Shown: positions 54,097-62,689 of the stretch, piece by piece
Layout: every line of letters starts with the position of its first letter
How positions within the stretch are numbered: position 1 is the first letter of the stretch
Source: Ruminococcus sp.
GTDB lineage: Bacteria; Bacillota; Clostridia; Oscillospirales; Acutalibacteraceae
NCBI GenBank assembly: GCA_017458845.1
Contig: JAFSZY010000059.1
Coordinates: forward strand, 1-64,000
Length of the DNA stretch: 64,000 nucleotides
Direction: 5' to 3'
Program-made: the position numbers and the translations under genes
The notes under the pieces: generated by a model
Databases searched by the model: none
What the model was told of the DNA's origin: nothing
The model's input: only the letters and a program-made list of their open reading frames with translations

Positions 54097-55527
54097 TTAT
54101 TCAACCTTTATATAATACAGTTTGAGGAAGAGCTCAAAGAATTTCTCTTCGTCTACATAGAATTCCGCGTACTTCTTGCCCTCTTTAACTTCACCCGGAA
54201 CATTTGCTATATTAAGCCCGTTAAATCCGCCTCTGAGCGCGGTTACCGAAAAATACGCTACTTCGTTGAGTCCCGCGTTTGTGGTAATATAAGTGTTAGC
54301 GGTATTGTAAACATCGAGCGGAGTTCCAAGGTTGGAACGTGTTTTTGTGAATACGTTTTGAGCAAACGACTCAAGATAAATCTTTTGCCTTTCCATACGC
54401 AGATTGTTGCCCTTTACTGTAGCGTGGCTACGAGCACGTACAAACGACTGAGCTAAACTTCCGTGCAGATTATATGTCTCTCCTTCATGGAACTCGGCGA
54501 TAGTCTCGGGCGAACGTACTAATACGCCGCCGACGCTGTCGTTAATCGGACCGATTCCGTTAATATTCAACGAAAGATAGAAATTAACGGGAAGATTATA
54601 GAACAACCTTCTGACTGCTACAAGCTCGTTCTGGCAGCTTGTTTCTTCTCCATCGCCATACGCGTAGGCAAGACATATCTGCTCATTACGGCTGCCAGCG
54701 GCTTTTCCGCTCGCGGTATAAACATTGACGTCCGTCATAGTCTCACGCGAGATGTTTACCATATTGATATCTCCCGTATCAACATTCATCGAAGCCAAAA
54801 ACAGTGAGTCGGCTTGTCCTCCTGTCGCGTAATCATCCTCCGCGGGGCTCACCCGTGTAATCTCCGCGTCAAGGTCGGAACCCATACAAAGTATGTTGGT
54901 GATTCTGTCGTTATACTTATATTTGTGTCCTTTATAAGTAATATACTGACCGTTATCGGACGTTTCGGCAAAGTCGGGAACATTGATGTTCAGCCCGCCG
55001 TCATCAAGCAAAGCGTTTTGTCCCGCGAAGTACATAAGAGCGATTGCGATTATCAGTATCAGTATCAGAGAAATAAGCGCGATAATGATACCGAGCGAAA
55101 TCTTCTGCCACTTCCTGAGACGCTTTTTCCTGTGATGTCTGTGATGATGATGTCTGTGTTTATGCTTCTTTTTGCTGCTTGATTTTTTGCGTCTGACTCT
55201 GCCCGGTGAAAGAACGGACGGACTGATGTGATGGTGATGATGTCTGTGTCCGCTGGTTCTCGCGCGGCGTTTGTTCTGCCTGTAAATAAAATCGTCCAAA
55301 TCCTCATATGCCGAGGAGTTCTCGCTCTCAATAGCCTCCTGAAGCTTCTTTTTGCGCTCATCCTCAGCCGCGCCAAATTCTACAGTTCCGTCCTGCTCAA
55401 TAGAAGTAGGATTCTGTCCTGTGATTTGAGCGTATTGTTCGCTGTCATTAAATTTAAGAAATGAATCATTTTCGTCGTTAAGGTTCGGACGATAATTGTG
55501 GTTATTACCGTTACCTTGTAGGCTCAT
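54097..55527 (-). CDS. LytR-CpsA-Psr family protein with His-rich cytoplasmic part
   Basis: A 476-residue LCP protein. LCP enzymes attach teichoic acids or capsular polysaccharides to peptidoglycan. A cytoplasmic N-terminal region (1-140) is followed by one membrane helix (142-168) and the extracellular LCP domain (about 205-430) with ADSLFLASMNVDTGDINMVN, SRETMTDV and the SFVRARSHATVKGNNLRMERQ segment. The cytoplasmic part is unusual: two His clusters (94-100 and 122-132) in a Lys/Arg-rich stretch, suggestive of metal or polyphosphate binding. It overlaps the upstream sortase gene by 17 bp, so the two are coupled. Confidence 0.9.
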   Translation of the reverse strand: MSLQGNGNNHNYRPNLNDENDSFLKFNDSEQYAQITGQNPTSIEQDGTVEFGAAEDERKKKLQEAIESENSSAYEDLDDFIYRQNKRRARTSGHRHHHHHISPSVLSPGRVRRKKSSSKKKHKHRHHHHRHHRKKRLRKWQKISLGIIIALISLILILIIAIALMYFAGQNALLDDGGLNINVPDFAETSDNGQYITYKGHKYKYNDRITNILCMGSDLDAEITRVSPAEDDYATGGQADSLFLASMNVDTGDINMVNISRETMTDVNVYTASGKAAGSRNEQICLAYAYGDGEETSCQNELVAVRRLFYNLPVNFYLSLNINGIGPINDSVGGVLVRSPETIAEFHEGETYNLHGSLAQSFVRARSHATVKGNNLRMERQKIYLESFAQNVFTKTRSNLGTPLDVYNTANTYITTNAGLNEVAYFSVTALRGGFNGLNIANVPGEVKEGKKYAEFYVDEEKFFELFLKLYYIKVE

Positions 55528-56284
55528 CCTTCACTAATACCCCCTGTAAGAGATACCTGCCGTCCCCTGAATCCAGACAGGTACTCAAAGTTACTATTTT
55601 ATCCTTAACAGTTAGTTTATGGTCAAGTTTAGTGTTCACATTAGCGCTTAACGAACGCGGATTCTGAATGGTAGCAAGGTACTCCCTAAAAACCTTGTCC
55701 TCAGCAAAATTGAATGTGTTCATAATATGCCTGTCGTCATACTCAAACGCCGACACAACCTGATATGTCAGCCTGCGCCCGGGTGCGTAAATATAAAATT
55801 TGGTGTGCTTTTTAAAGAAAGAAGCGTCTCTGAACTTGTGGAGATTGGCGAACATAGAGCCGTCAATCATATTATGGCCGTAAATCAGAGTTACACGGTC
55901 ATCAAGCTCGGTGCTGTTGCAATACTCACAGTAGAGAGAACCCGCGTATTTATAATTGCGGTAAATATCTTTGTGGAGATAAAAGTCGTCACGTTCGTTG
56001 CTTTGAAGTAATGGATAGTCGATATTTGTATCGGGAATATAAATCCATCCGAAAATCTCGGGATTAATCTTCTGCAGCTTTTTGAAGTCGATGGGATTAT
56101 CTGCCGATTCATCGGATTTCTCCGAAACAGTCGCGCTTGTTGTATTGTCTTTAATTCTATACTCGGAAACATCAGTACCCTTGGTAAAAAGTGTAAACAG
56201 CCAATACCCAAGTATTCCGATAATAATCAGCAAAACAAGAATAATTGATATTACAAATATTTTTAATCGCTTTTCCCTATCCAT
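55511..56284 (-). CDS. srtB: Class B sortase
   Basis: A 257-residue sortase (from the ATG at 56284, after AGGTG; a GTG 9 nt upstream lacks spacing). A single membrane helix (about 8-31) is followed by the sortase domain with His137 (YGHNM), Cys236 (LSTC) and Arg243 (GDGRYLL), the catalytic triad. The length and the pattern NPEIFGWIYIPDTNIDYPLLQ fit class B. It cleaves a C-terminal sorting motif and joins the protein to the peptidoglycan cross-bridge. The gene next upstream encodes a likely substrate with SPQTSD, and an LCP protein follows. Confidence 0.92.
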   Translation of the reverse strand: MDREKRLKIFVISIILVLLIIIGILGYWLFTLFTKGTDVSEYRIKDNTTSATVSEKSDESADNPIDFKKLQKINPEIFGWIYIPDTNIDYPLLQSNERDDFYLHKDIYRNYKYAGSLYCEYCNSTELDDRVTLIYGHNMIDGSMFANLHKFRDASFFKKHTKFYIYAPGRRLTYQVVSAFEYDDRHIMNTFNFAEDKVFREYLATIQNPRSLSANVNTKLDHKLTVKDKIVTLSTCLDSGDGRYLLQGVLVKDEPTR

Positions 56285-56370
56285 TATAAGCACCTGCGCA
56301 TTTCAATACAGTATACATTATAATCATATTGAGATAAAGTGTCAAGAGATTTAAATATATGAAAACACCG

Positions 56371-56399
56371 AAAAAACAGCCCCCAAAAAGGGAGCTGCT
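56371..56399 (-). terminator. Terminator of the sortase-substrate gene
   Basis: On the minus strand AGCAGCTCCC pairs with GGGGGCTGTT, followed by T residues. It lies between the substrate gene and the sortase gene, so the sortase may have its own promoter or be made by read-through. Confidence 0.7.
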
Positions 56400-56409
56400 A
56401 AAATTCCTG

Positions 56410-56907
56410 TTATTTCTTTTTACTAACCGCAACTTTTATTCCTACAGCGCCTGCCGCTACTACGAACAAAACAATAGAAGCTATTATAAAATACATAGCG
56501 CTGTTGTCGCTGGTCTGTGGTGAAGTTGTACCGGAGTTTATGGAAATTGAGCCGCTTGTAACCGAGCTTGTGCCAATCTTCCTGAACATAGGATACGCAT
56601 GAACATCACTCTTAAGCAAGATAGTGATTTCCTCGTCGGTTAAACTACCCGACTCCAAGACATATTTACCGTTAATTTTCCAGCCAACAAACTCATAGCC
56701 GTTCTTGGGATGAGCAACCAAAGTAGCGTGCTGTCCATCCTCATCAACCTCAATGGTATAAGTTCCGGTACCGCCGTTAGGATTATGAATAATAACATTG
56801 TAATCTGTAGGCTTGGTCGGGCTCGGATTATCCTTCGCCGCAAAGGCGGGAACCGAGGCAAAAACAAGAATTAAAACCGCCACAGATAACGCAAAAATTC
56901 TTTTCAT
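56410..56907 (-). CDS. Probable sortase substrate, cell-wall anchored
   Basis: A 165-residue protein from the ATG at 56907 (AAGGGATGA upstream). It has a signal peptide (1-24, cleavage near AFA), one InlB/Listeria-Bacteroides-repeat-like module (about 36-110, YNVIIHNPNGGTGTY and GYEFVGWKINGKYV), a Ser/Thr linker, and a sorting signal: SPQTSD (129-134), a membrane helix (138-159) and a KKK end. The pattern fits class B-type motifs of the NPQTN/SPQTG kind, not LPXTG. Its position next to srtB supports the pairing. A small surface protein, possibly an adhesin or scaffold for the sortase system. Confidence 0.8.
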   Translation of the reverse strand: MKRIFALSVAVLILVFASVPAFAAKDNPSPTKPTDYNVIIHNPNGGTGTYTIEVDEDGQHATLVAHPKNGYEFVGWKINGKYVLESGSLTDEEITILLKSDVHAYPMFRKIGTSSVTSGSISINSGTTSPQTSDNSAMYFIIASIVLFVVAAGAVGIKVAVSKKK

Positions 56908-57008
56908 AAATATCATCCCTTCAAACAATATTGCATGTCTATATCAATACACTTTGAATTATAGCACAGTTTTTTTGAATTGTAAATAGCTAAATAATAA
57001 AAATACAC

Positions 57009-57037
57009 TTGAAAAAGACACATTTTCTCTGTATAAT
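57009..57037 (+). promoter_or_regulatory. Promoter of mnmA
   Basis: TTGAAA, a 17-nt spacer and a perfect TATAAT, 41 bp upstream of the mnmA ATG. Confidence 0.75.
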
Positions 57038-57077
57038 TTTGATATTGCAATTATATTATCCGAAAGGTTAGTTTATT

Positions 57078-58142
57078 ATGAAGGCACTAATCGCTATGAG
57101 CGGCGGAGTTGACAGCTCTGTCGCGGCGCTGCTCATCAAAAATCAGGGTTATGACGCAACGGGTATAACTATGAAGCTTTATGATAATGATGATATCGGA
57201 GTCAAAAAAGAAAACACCTGCTGCAGCGTTGATGACATAGCTGACGCGAGGGCTGTTTGCAACAGGCTTTCCATACCCTACTATGTATTCAACTTTAAAG
57301 ACAGTTTCAACGAAGAAGTTATTGAGCGTTTTATAAACGCTTACGAAAACGGCTCGACGCCAAACCCATGTATTGACTGCAACAGATACATAAAGTTTGA
57401 ACGTCTTATGCGCAGGATGAAAGAACTTGAGATGGATTACGTTGTTACAGGCCACTACGCGAGAATTGAATATGATGAAACTTCAGGGCGATATCTGCTC
57501 AAAAAAGCCGTTGACGACAGCAAAGACCAGAGCTACGTGCTTTACTCGCTGACTCAGGAGCAGTTGAAACACACCCTCTTCCCTCTCGGAACTTTAAATA
57601 AATCCGAAGTAAGAAATATAGCGGAGAAAAACGGATTTATCAACGCCAAAAAACACGACAGCCAGGATATTTGTTTTGTCCCCGACGGCAAATACGCTGA
57701 GTTTATGGAGAATTACACAGGCAAAAAGTACAAGCGCGGGGATTTTGTTGACAAGGGCGGAAATGTCCTGGGCGAACACAACGGTATAATCCGATATACT
57801 ATCGGTCAGCGTAAAGGTTTAGGGTTGGCGTTACCTGAGCCTATGTATGTTTGCGCTAAAGACCTTGTAAAAAACAAAGTTATCCTCGGCAAAAATGAAG
57901 ACTTATTCTCTAAAGAACTATACGCTGAGGATATCAATCTTATTTCCTTAAAAGAAATAAAGGAACCTATGCGTATATACGCAAAGGTGCGTTACAACCA
58001 AAAAGCCCAGCCTGCCACAGCAGAGCAAATCGGAGACCGTCTGCGTGTTGTCTTTGACGAACCTCAGAGGGCAATTTGCAAAGGACAGGCGGTTGTGCTT
58101 TATGACGGCGATATCGTTGTAGGCGGAGGGACAATAGTGTAA
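57078..58142 (+). CDS. mnmA: tRNA-specific 2-thiouridylase MnmA
   Basis: A 354-residue MnmA of normal length. It uses ATP and a persulfide donor to convert U34 to s2U in tRNA-Lys, -Glu and -Gln. It has the PP-loop SGGVDSS (residues 8-14), the Cys motif NPCIDCNRYIKF and the second Cys in SQDICFVPDG, followed by a beta-barrel domain. Here the sulfur comes from IscS/NifS-type cysteine desulfurase, not in the window. A ribosome site precedes the ATG and a terminator follows. Cytoplasmic. Confidence 0.97.
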   Translation: MKALIAMSGGVDSSVAALLIKNQGYDATGITMKLYDNDDIGVKKENTCCSVDDIADARAVCNRLSIPYYVFNFKDSFNEEVIERFINAYENGSTPNPCIDCNRYIKFERLMRRMKELEMDYVVTGHYARIEYDETSGRYLLKKAVDDSKDQSYVLYSLTQEQLKHTLFPLGTLNKSEVRNIAEKNGFINAKKHDSQDICFVPDGKYAEFMENYTGKKYKRGDFVDKGGNVLGEHNGIIRYTIGQRKGLGLALPEPMYVCAKDLVKNKVILGKNEDLFSKELYAEDINLISLKEIKEPMRIYAKVRYNQKAQPATAEQIGDRLRVVFDEPQRAICKGQAVVLYDGDIVVGGGTIV

Positions 58143-58160
58143 TATATTGTATATCAAACG

Positions 58161-58201
58161 AAATCAGCTTATGCAAAAATCGCATAAGCTGATTTATTTT
58201 T
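58161..58201 (+). terminator. Terminator of mnmA
   Basis: A 14-bp perfect stem AAATCAGCTTATGC/GCATAAGCTGATTT followed by ATTTTTG. Confidence 0.9.
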
Positions 58202-58283
58202 GTCGCTATTCGGATTACAAAATGTATTGAATAAATTCCTTTTATCAATTATAATAGCCTAAAAAAATGGAGGGAGTAATATA

Positions 58284-58715
58284 ATGTTCTGCTATAAACG
58301 CCGCGTAAAGTATTACGAAACAGATAGAATGGGCGTTGTGCATCATTCAAACTATCTGAAAATTATTGAAGAAGCTCGAATTAAATGGTGCGATGATAAC
58401 ATAATGAAATACAGCGAAATGGAAAAGCGCGGCTGTATTATTCCAGCTGCTTCCGCAAGCGAAAACTTCCTTTCCTATCTTCGTTTTGACGATCCTTTCA
58501 GAGTTGAAGTAGAACTGAAAAAATTTCAAGGAATCAAGATGACCTTTAATTATAAGATTTTTAACGAAGACACAGAAGAACTATGTTATACAGGAGAAAG
58601 CACCCATTTCTTCGCAAATGACTGCGGAAACGAACGGTACCTCCCTTATATCTCATTTAGAAAAGATTTTCCCGATGAGTACCAAAAGCTCAAGTTGCTT
58701 TCATCCGAAGTCTAG
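58284..58715 (+). CDS. Hotdog-fold acyl-CoA/acyl-ACP thioesterase
   Basis: A 143-residue 4HBT/YbgC-type hotdog thioesterase. The family start motif YYETDRMGVVHHSNYLKIIEEAR includes the catalytic Asp and the VHHSNYLKIIEEAR helix. It hydrolyses acyl-CoA or acyl-ACP thioesters; chain length unknown. It lies with a beta-ketoacyl synthase and acyl-CoA ligase in a plus-strand lipid cluster, so it may release the acyl products. The next gene on the other strand (LysR) overlaps its end by 4 bp. A GGAGGGAG-type ribosome site precedes the ATG. Confidence 0.87.
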   Translation: MFCYKRRVKYYETDRMGVVHHSNYLKIIEEARIKWCDDNIMKYSEMEKRGCIIPAASASENFLSYLRFDDPFRVEVELKKFQGIKMTFNYKIFNEDTEELCYTGESTHFFANDCGNERYLPYISFRKDFPDEYQKLKLLSSEV

Positions 58716-59623
58716 TTAACGAATTCCTCGTCCTCAGTTTCCGTGAAACTCCCGATGACCGCGTTCAGGAATAGCTGCGCCGCGGGATTCGCGTTGTTTT
58801 TCCTCCACGCGAGAACGTAAGAAAGGTCGGTTTCAACTCCGTTGAGCTCAAGCTTTTTCACATAAGGAACAGGATAGCTTTCCACAAGCTTAGTCGGCAG
58901 AATAGACACTCCCCTGCCCGCTCCTACCGCCATAAAAACAGCGCGTACATCGTCAAACTCATCAACAGAGTTCGGCGAAAAATGGAATGTACGAAAAATA
59001 TCCATAATTTCCATATAGAGTATCGGGCTTTCAGCCTCGGAAAGCAGCACAAAGCTTTTGCTCTTTAGGTCGGCTGCGTTCAGCGAGTTGTTCCGGGATC
59101 GGAAATCTGATGAAATTATAAGGCTTAGTGTGTCCTTATGCGTGACAACATAATCAATATTATCACTGTCGGGGAGCATATCGCGAAGCATAAAAAAGAA
59201 ATCACAGTCTGCGGTATTAATATCAACCGAAGCATCAACGCCAGAAAGCCTCAACATTTCTATGGCAATATCAGGGTATTTTTGAGTGAATTTTTTGAGG
59301 AGTTTTGTCGGATATCCGATTGATGTTGAATCATACGCAAGCCGAAGTCTTCCGCCTTTACCGCTGTGGAGCTGATTCACAACCGATGTAGCTTTGTTAA
59401 GGGTGTCGATAATCTCCTGAGCGTAAGGAAGAATAAGCTTCCCTTCGTTGGTAAGCGATACGTCACGCCTGGTGCGTTCAAACAGCTTTACACCGAATTC
59501 TTTTTCAAGGTCGCGGATATATCTGCTGACCGTTGACTGACTTACATAGTTGCGCCGAGCCGCTTCAGAAAAGCTGAGAGTACGAGCGACGGAAATAAAA
59601 CATTTTAACTGTATATGATCCAT
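58712..59623 (-). CDS. LysR-type transcriptional regulator
   Basis: A 303-residue LysR-family regulator. The N-terminal winged helix-turn-helix is clear (LKCFISVARTLSFSEAARR, then TVSRYIRDLEKEFG). The C-terminal two-lobed substrate-binding domain covers residues about 90-290. It is divergent from the fabF-like gene across 151 bp, the standard layout of LysR regulators that control the neighbouring operon. So it probably controls the fabF/acyl-CoA ligase genes in response to a small effector, possibly an acyl derivative. The effector is unknown. Confidence 0.92.
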   Translation of the reverse strand: MDHIQLKCFISVARTLSFSEAARRNYVSQSTVSRYIRDLEKEFGVKLFERTRRDVSLTNEGKLILPYAQEIIDTLNKATSVVNQLHSGKGGRLRLAYDSTSIGYPTKLLKKFTQKYPDIAIEMLRLSGVDASVDINTADCDFFFMLRDMLPDSDNIDYVVTHKDTLSLIISSDFRSRNNSLNAADLKSKSFVLLSEAESPILYMEIMDIFRTFHFSPNSVDEFDDVRAVFMAVGAGRGVSILPTKLVESYPVPYVKKLELNGVETDLSYVLAWRKNNANPAAQLFLNAVIGSFTETEDEEFVN

Positions 59624-59690
59624 AATCCCCTCCTATGCAATATACAAATTAATACTCGACAAACGCCGTTTCTTTTGCATTAATAAAACG

Positions 59691-59719
59691 TTGCTAATTC
59701 GCTGTGAATTTGTTATAAT
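59691..59719 (+). promoter_or_regulatory. Promoter of the fabF-acyl-CoA ligase operon
   Basis: TTGCTA, a 17-nt spacer and a perfect TATAAT, 55 bp upstream of the fabF ATG. The 151-bp LysR/fabF gap also holds several TGCAA/TTGCA half-repeats, possible LysR contacts. Confidence 0.7.
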
Positions 59720-59774
59720 TCAATTATAGCATAAGAATATGCAAATTGTAAATAAAAGATTACGGAGGTTAATA

Positions 59775-60995
59775 ATGGAGAGAATTGTTATTACAGGTAT
59801 GGGCGCCGTAACACCTATCGGCATCGGCGTAGATAACTACTGGAATAATCTTATAGCGGGGAAATCAGGTATTGAAAAGATAAAAAGCTTTGATGTTTCC
59901 GAGCTTGCCGTTCAGATTGCGGGCGAGGTTAAGGATTTTAACCCCTCTGAGCTTCTTCCTAAGGATGTTGTACGAAAGACCGACGCGTTTATGCAGTACG
60001 CGTATGTAGCTGCCGAAGAAGCGTTAAATCAATCAAAGCTTGATATTGTACCTGAAAGAACGGGCATAGTTATGGGTACAGCTATGAGCGGTATTTCAAC
60101 TATAGCTTTTACACAGGAAGCGCTCACGGGCGCCTCGCACAAAAAAGTAGGCCCGCGTTTCATACCTAAAATTCTCGGAAACATAGCGGCGGCAAATATA
60201 GCCATCGCTCATAATATTCAGGGGCCGAGTTACACAGTTTCAACAGCTTGCTCCTCAGGCGGTGACGCCATTAACCAGGCTGCTATGTTGTTAAAAGCAA
60301 ACAAGGCTGATGTTATGCTCGCGGTCGGCGCCGAATCGGCGCACTGCCCTATTTTCATTTACAGCCTTGCTAACGCCAAGGCGCTTTCCAGAAGCAATGA
60401 TATTCCCGCCAAAGCCTCACGTCCGTTCGACGAAAGCCGCGACGGATTTGTTATCGGCGAGGGTGGCGGCGCTCTTGTTCTTGAAACAGAAAGCCACGCA
60501 AAGGCACGCGGAGCGAAAATTTACGGCGAACTACTCGCCTGCGGAAACACCTGTGACGCGTATCACGTTACCGCTCCTCATCCGGAGGGACGCGGAGCCA
60601 TCGCGTGTATGAAGCAGGCTTTGGCTGAGGCAAAATTAAACCCCTCGGATATCAACTACATAAACGCCCACGGAACCTCTACACCCAAGGGCGATGAAGT
60701 CGAGGTATATTCTGTAAAAGAATTATTCGGCGATAATCCTCCGCTTGTCAGCTCCACAAAGGGCGCTACGGGTCATATGATGGGCGCGGGCGGAGTGACA
60801 GAAGTAATCGCTTGTATCAAGGCGATTGAAACAGGTATTGTTCCGCCGACAATTAACCTCGAAAATCCCATTCCCGACACAGGTATCGACTTTGTTCCCA
60901 ATGAAGCTAAAAGCGCTGACATAAAATACGCAATGTCCAACGCGTTCGGATTCGGCGGGCAAAACTCAAGTGTAATAATCGGTAAATACAAGTAA
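59775..60995 (+). CDS. fabF: Beta-ketoacyl-ACP synthase II (FabF-like)
   Basis: A 406-residue ketoacyl synthase of FabF length. The catalytic triad is present: Cys159 in VSTACSSGGDA, His in NAHGTSTPKGD (about 299) and His in KGATGHMMGAGG (about 335). It condenses malonyl-ACP with acyl-ACP for fatty-acid elongation. The ATG at 59775 follows GGAGG; an in-frame ATG 36 nt upstream lacks it. No fabD, fabG, fabZ or acpP is nearby, so it is likely a second, pathway-specific FabF acting with the adjacent acyl-CoA ligase and thioesterase. Confidence 0.92.
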   Translation: MERIVITGMGAVTPIGIGVDNYWNNLIAGKSGIEKIKSFDVSELAVQIAGEVKDFNPSELLPKDVVRKTDAFMQYAYVAAEEALNQSKLDIVPERTGIVMGTAMSGISTIAFTQEALTGASHKKVGPRFIPKILGNIAAANIAIAHNIQGPSYTVSTACSSGGDAINQAAMLLKANKADVMLAVGAESAHCPIFIYSLANAKALSRSNDIPAKASRPFDESRDGFVIGEGGGALVLETESHAKARGAKIYGELLACGNTCDAYHVTAPHPEGRGAIACMKQALAEAKLNPSDINYINAHGTSTPKGDEVEVYSVKELFGDNPPLVSSTKGATGHMMGAGGVTEVIACIKAIETGIVPPTINLENPIPDTGIDFVPNEAKSADIKYAMSNAFGFGGQNSSVIIGKYK

Positions 60996-61012
60996 GTTTT
61001 AGGAGGAATTAT

Positions 61013-62674
61013 ATGAGTTATACTTACGATGTCACAATGTTCAAAGAAACGTTTGAGAGCGAGTTCACCTGGCTCAACGGATTTATGAGAAATGTGGGCA
61101 GGTTTAAAGACCGCGCGGCTCTCTTCGACCCGCTCAGAGGCAGAAAATGGAGCTATAACAAACTCAACAAAGAGTGCAATAAGTTCGCTAACGCCATGAA
61201 AAACAGCGGAGTTAAAAAAGGCGACATCATATTCAACCAGCTCTACAACTCACCCTACTTCGTGTTCTCCTACATCAGCCCTCAAAAGCTCGGAGCTATC
61301 GCGAACCCCGCGAACTTCAACCTTTCCCCGGGTGAGACCGCGGAGATTATCAACCATAACAAACCCAAGGTTTATATATACGACAGCGCTATTACCGACA
61401 CAGCAGTAAGAGCGCTTGAATTAGCCGCGCACAAACCCCAAATAGTGATTATGGCTGATTATCTTAATAAGTATGATGAAGCTCCCGAGGGACACATAAA
61501 ATACGAGGACTATGTTAAGGGCGCAAGCGACAAAAATCCGCCTGTTGACTTTGAGCCTCATATTTACGATGAGGTATTAAGACTTCAGACTTCAGGCACA
61601 ACAGGAACTCCAAAAGGCGTTCCGCTCAACAACATTAACGAGGTACTCTCGGCTCACGATGTAATAATGCATTTCCCGCTCTCTCCGTATGACAAAACAA
61701 TGAATATGACGCCTTGGTTCCACCGCGGAGGAATCCACTCAGGCGGAATAACACCCACGCTTTACGCGGGCGGAGAGATTGTAATTATGAGGGACTTCCA
61801 TCCCAAGACAACTCTCGAATATGTAGAAAAATATAAAATCACATTCTTAATCGGTGTGCCAAGCGTTCTCGGACTTCTCACTACACGTCAGGAAAAGCAC
61901 CCTGAAAATATCAGTTCGCTCAAGGGCATTATCACAATGGGAAGCCCGCTCGAAACAAAGGAATGCATACGTTTCCAGGAAACTCTTACGCCTAATATTT
62001 TCAACGGATACGGCACAACCGAGAGCTTCTGGAACACCTTCCTCAGGCCGCAGGATTTACCCGCCATGTCGGGTACCGCAGGCAGAAGCTGTACCGACGA
62101 CGAGGTAAGGATTGTTAAAATCTATGATGACAGAAAAGCTGAACCTTATGAAACTGTACCGACAGATGGCAAGAGCGAAGGCGAAATAATCATCAAATGC
62201 CCCGCTAAAACCACTTACTGCTACATTGACAACGAGGAAGTTACTAAGGAAAAATTCTACAAAGGCTATATGTACACAGGCGACGTGGGCACATGGGACG
62301 ATAACCAGTTTGTAACTGTAGCGGGCCGCAAAGACGATATGATTATCAGTAAGGGTGAGAACATTTACCCCGCCCGTATCGAGGAAGCTATCAACATCTT
62401 TGACAAAGTTAAGGAGTGTATAGTTACATCCGTACCCGACAAAACAAGAGGCGAGGCTGTTGTCGCTTATATAATTCCAGCCAACGACAAGCTGACCGTA
62501 AGTGAAGTGCTTGAATTCTGTAAAAATTCGCCGAACCTCTCTAAATATCAGGTTCCGCGCTATTTCAGAATAATAGACAGTTTCCCGATGACCGCCACAG
62601 GCAAAAAACAGCACTTCAAGATGAAGGCTCAGGCTAAGGAAGACTTGGCAAACGGCTTGCTCCTTAGAAAGTAA
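61013..62674 (+). CDS. Acyl-CoA synthetase (AMP-forming, ANL superfamily)
   Basis: A 553-residue AMP-binding enzyme that activates a carboxylic acid, likely a fatty acid, to acyl-CoA (or acyl-ACP). The nucleotide motif LQTSGTTGTPKGVPLNN (about 195-211), FNGYGTTESFW and the AMP-motif region YTGDVGTWDDNQFVTVAGR are present, and the end TATGKKQHFK holds the catalytic Lys. It starts 17 bp after fabF with an AGGAGG site, so it is cotranscribed. The substrate is unknown. No acyl carrier gene is adjacent. Confidence 0.9.
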   Translation: MSYTYDVTMFKETFESEFTWLNGFMRNVGRFKDRAALFDPLRGRKWSYNKLNKECNKFANAMKNSGVKKGDIIFNQLYNSPYFVFSYISPQKLGAIANPANFNLSPGETAEIINHNKPKVYIYDSAITDTAVRALELAAHKPQIVIMADYLNKYDEAPEGHIKYEDYVKGASDKNPPVDFEPHIYDEVLRLQTSGTTGTPKGVPLNNINEVLSAHDVIMHFPLSPYDKTMNMTPWFHRGGIHSGGITPTLYAGGEIVIMRDFHPKTTLEYVEKYKITFLIGVPSVLGLLTTRQEKHPENISSLKGIITMGSPLETKECIRFQETLTPNIFNGYGTTESFWNTFLRPQDLPAMSGTAGRSCTDDEVRIVKIYDDRKAEPYETVPTDGKSEGEIIIKCPAKTTYCYIDNEEVTKEKFYKGYMYTGDVGTWDDNQFVTVAGRKDDMIISKGENIYPARIEEAINIFDKVKECIVTSVPDKTRGEAVVAYIIPANDKLTVSEVLEFCKNSPNLSKYQVPRYFRIIDSFPMTATGKKQHFKMKAQAKEDLANGLLLRK

Positions 62675-62689
62675 TTCTTTATTAGAAAT

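Noticed and set aside
59711..59728. Rex site at the fabF promoter (TTGTTATAATTCAATTAT)
   Set aside because: The left half fits but the right half does not match TTAACAA; the resemblance comes from the -10 box.
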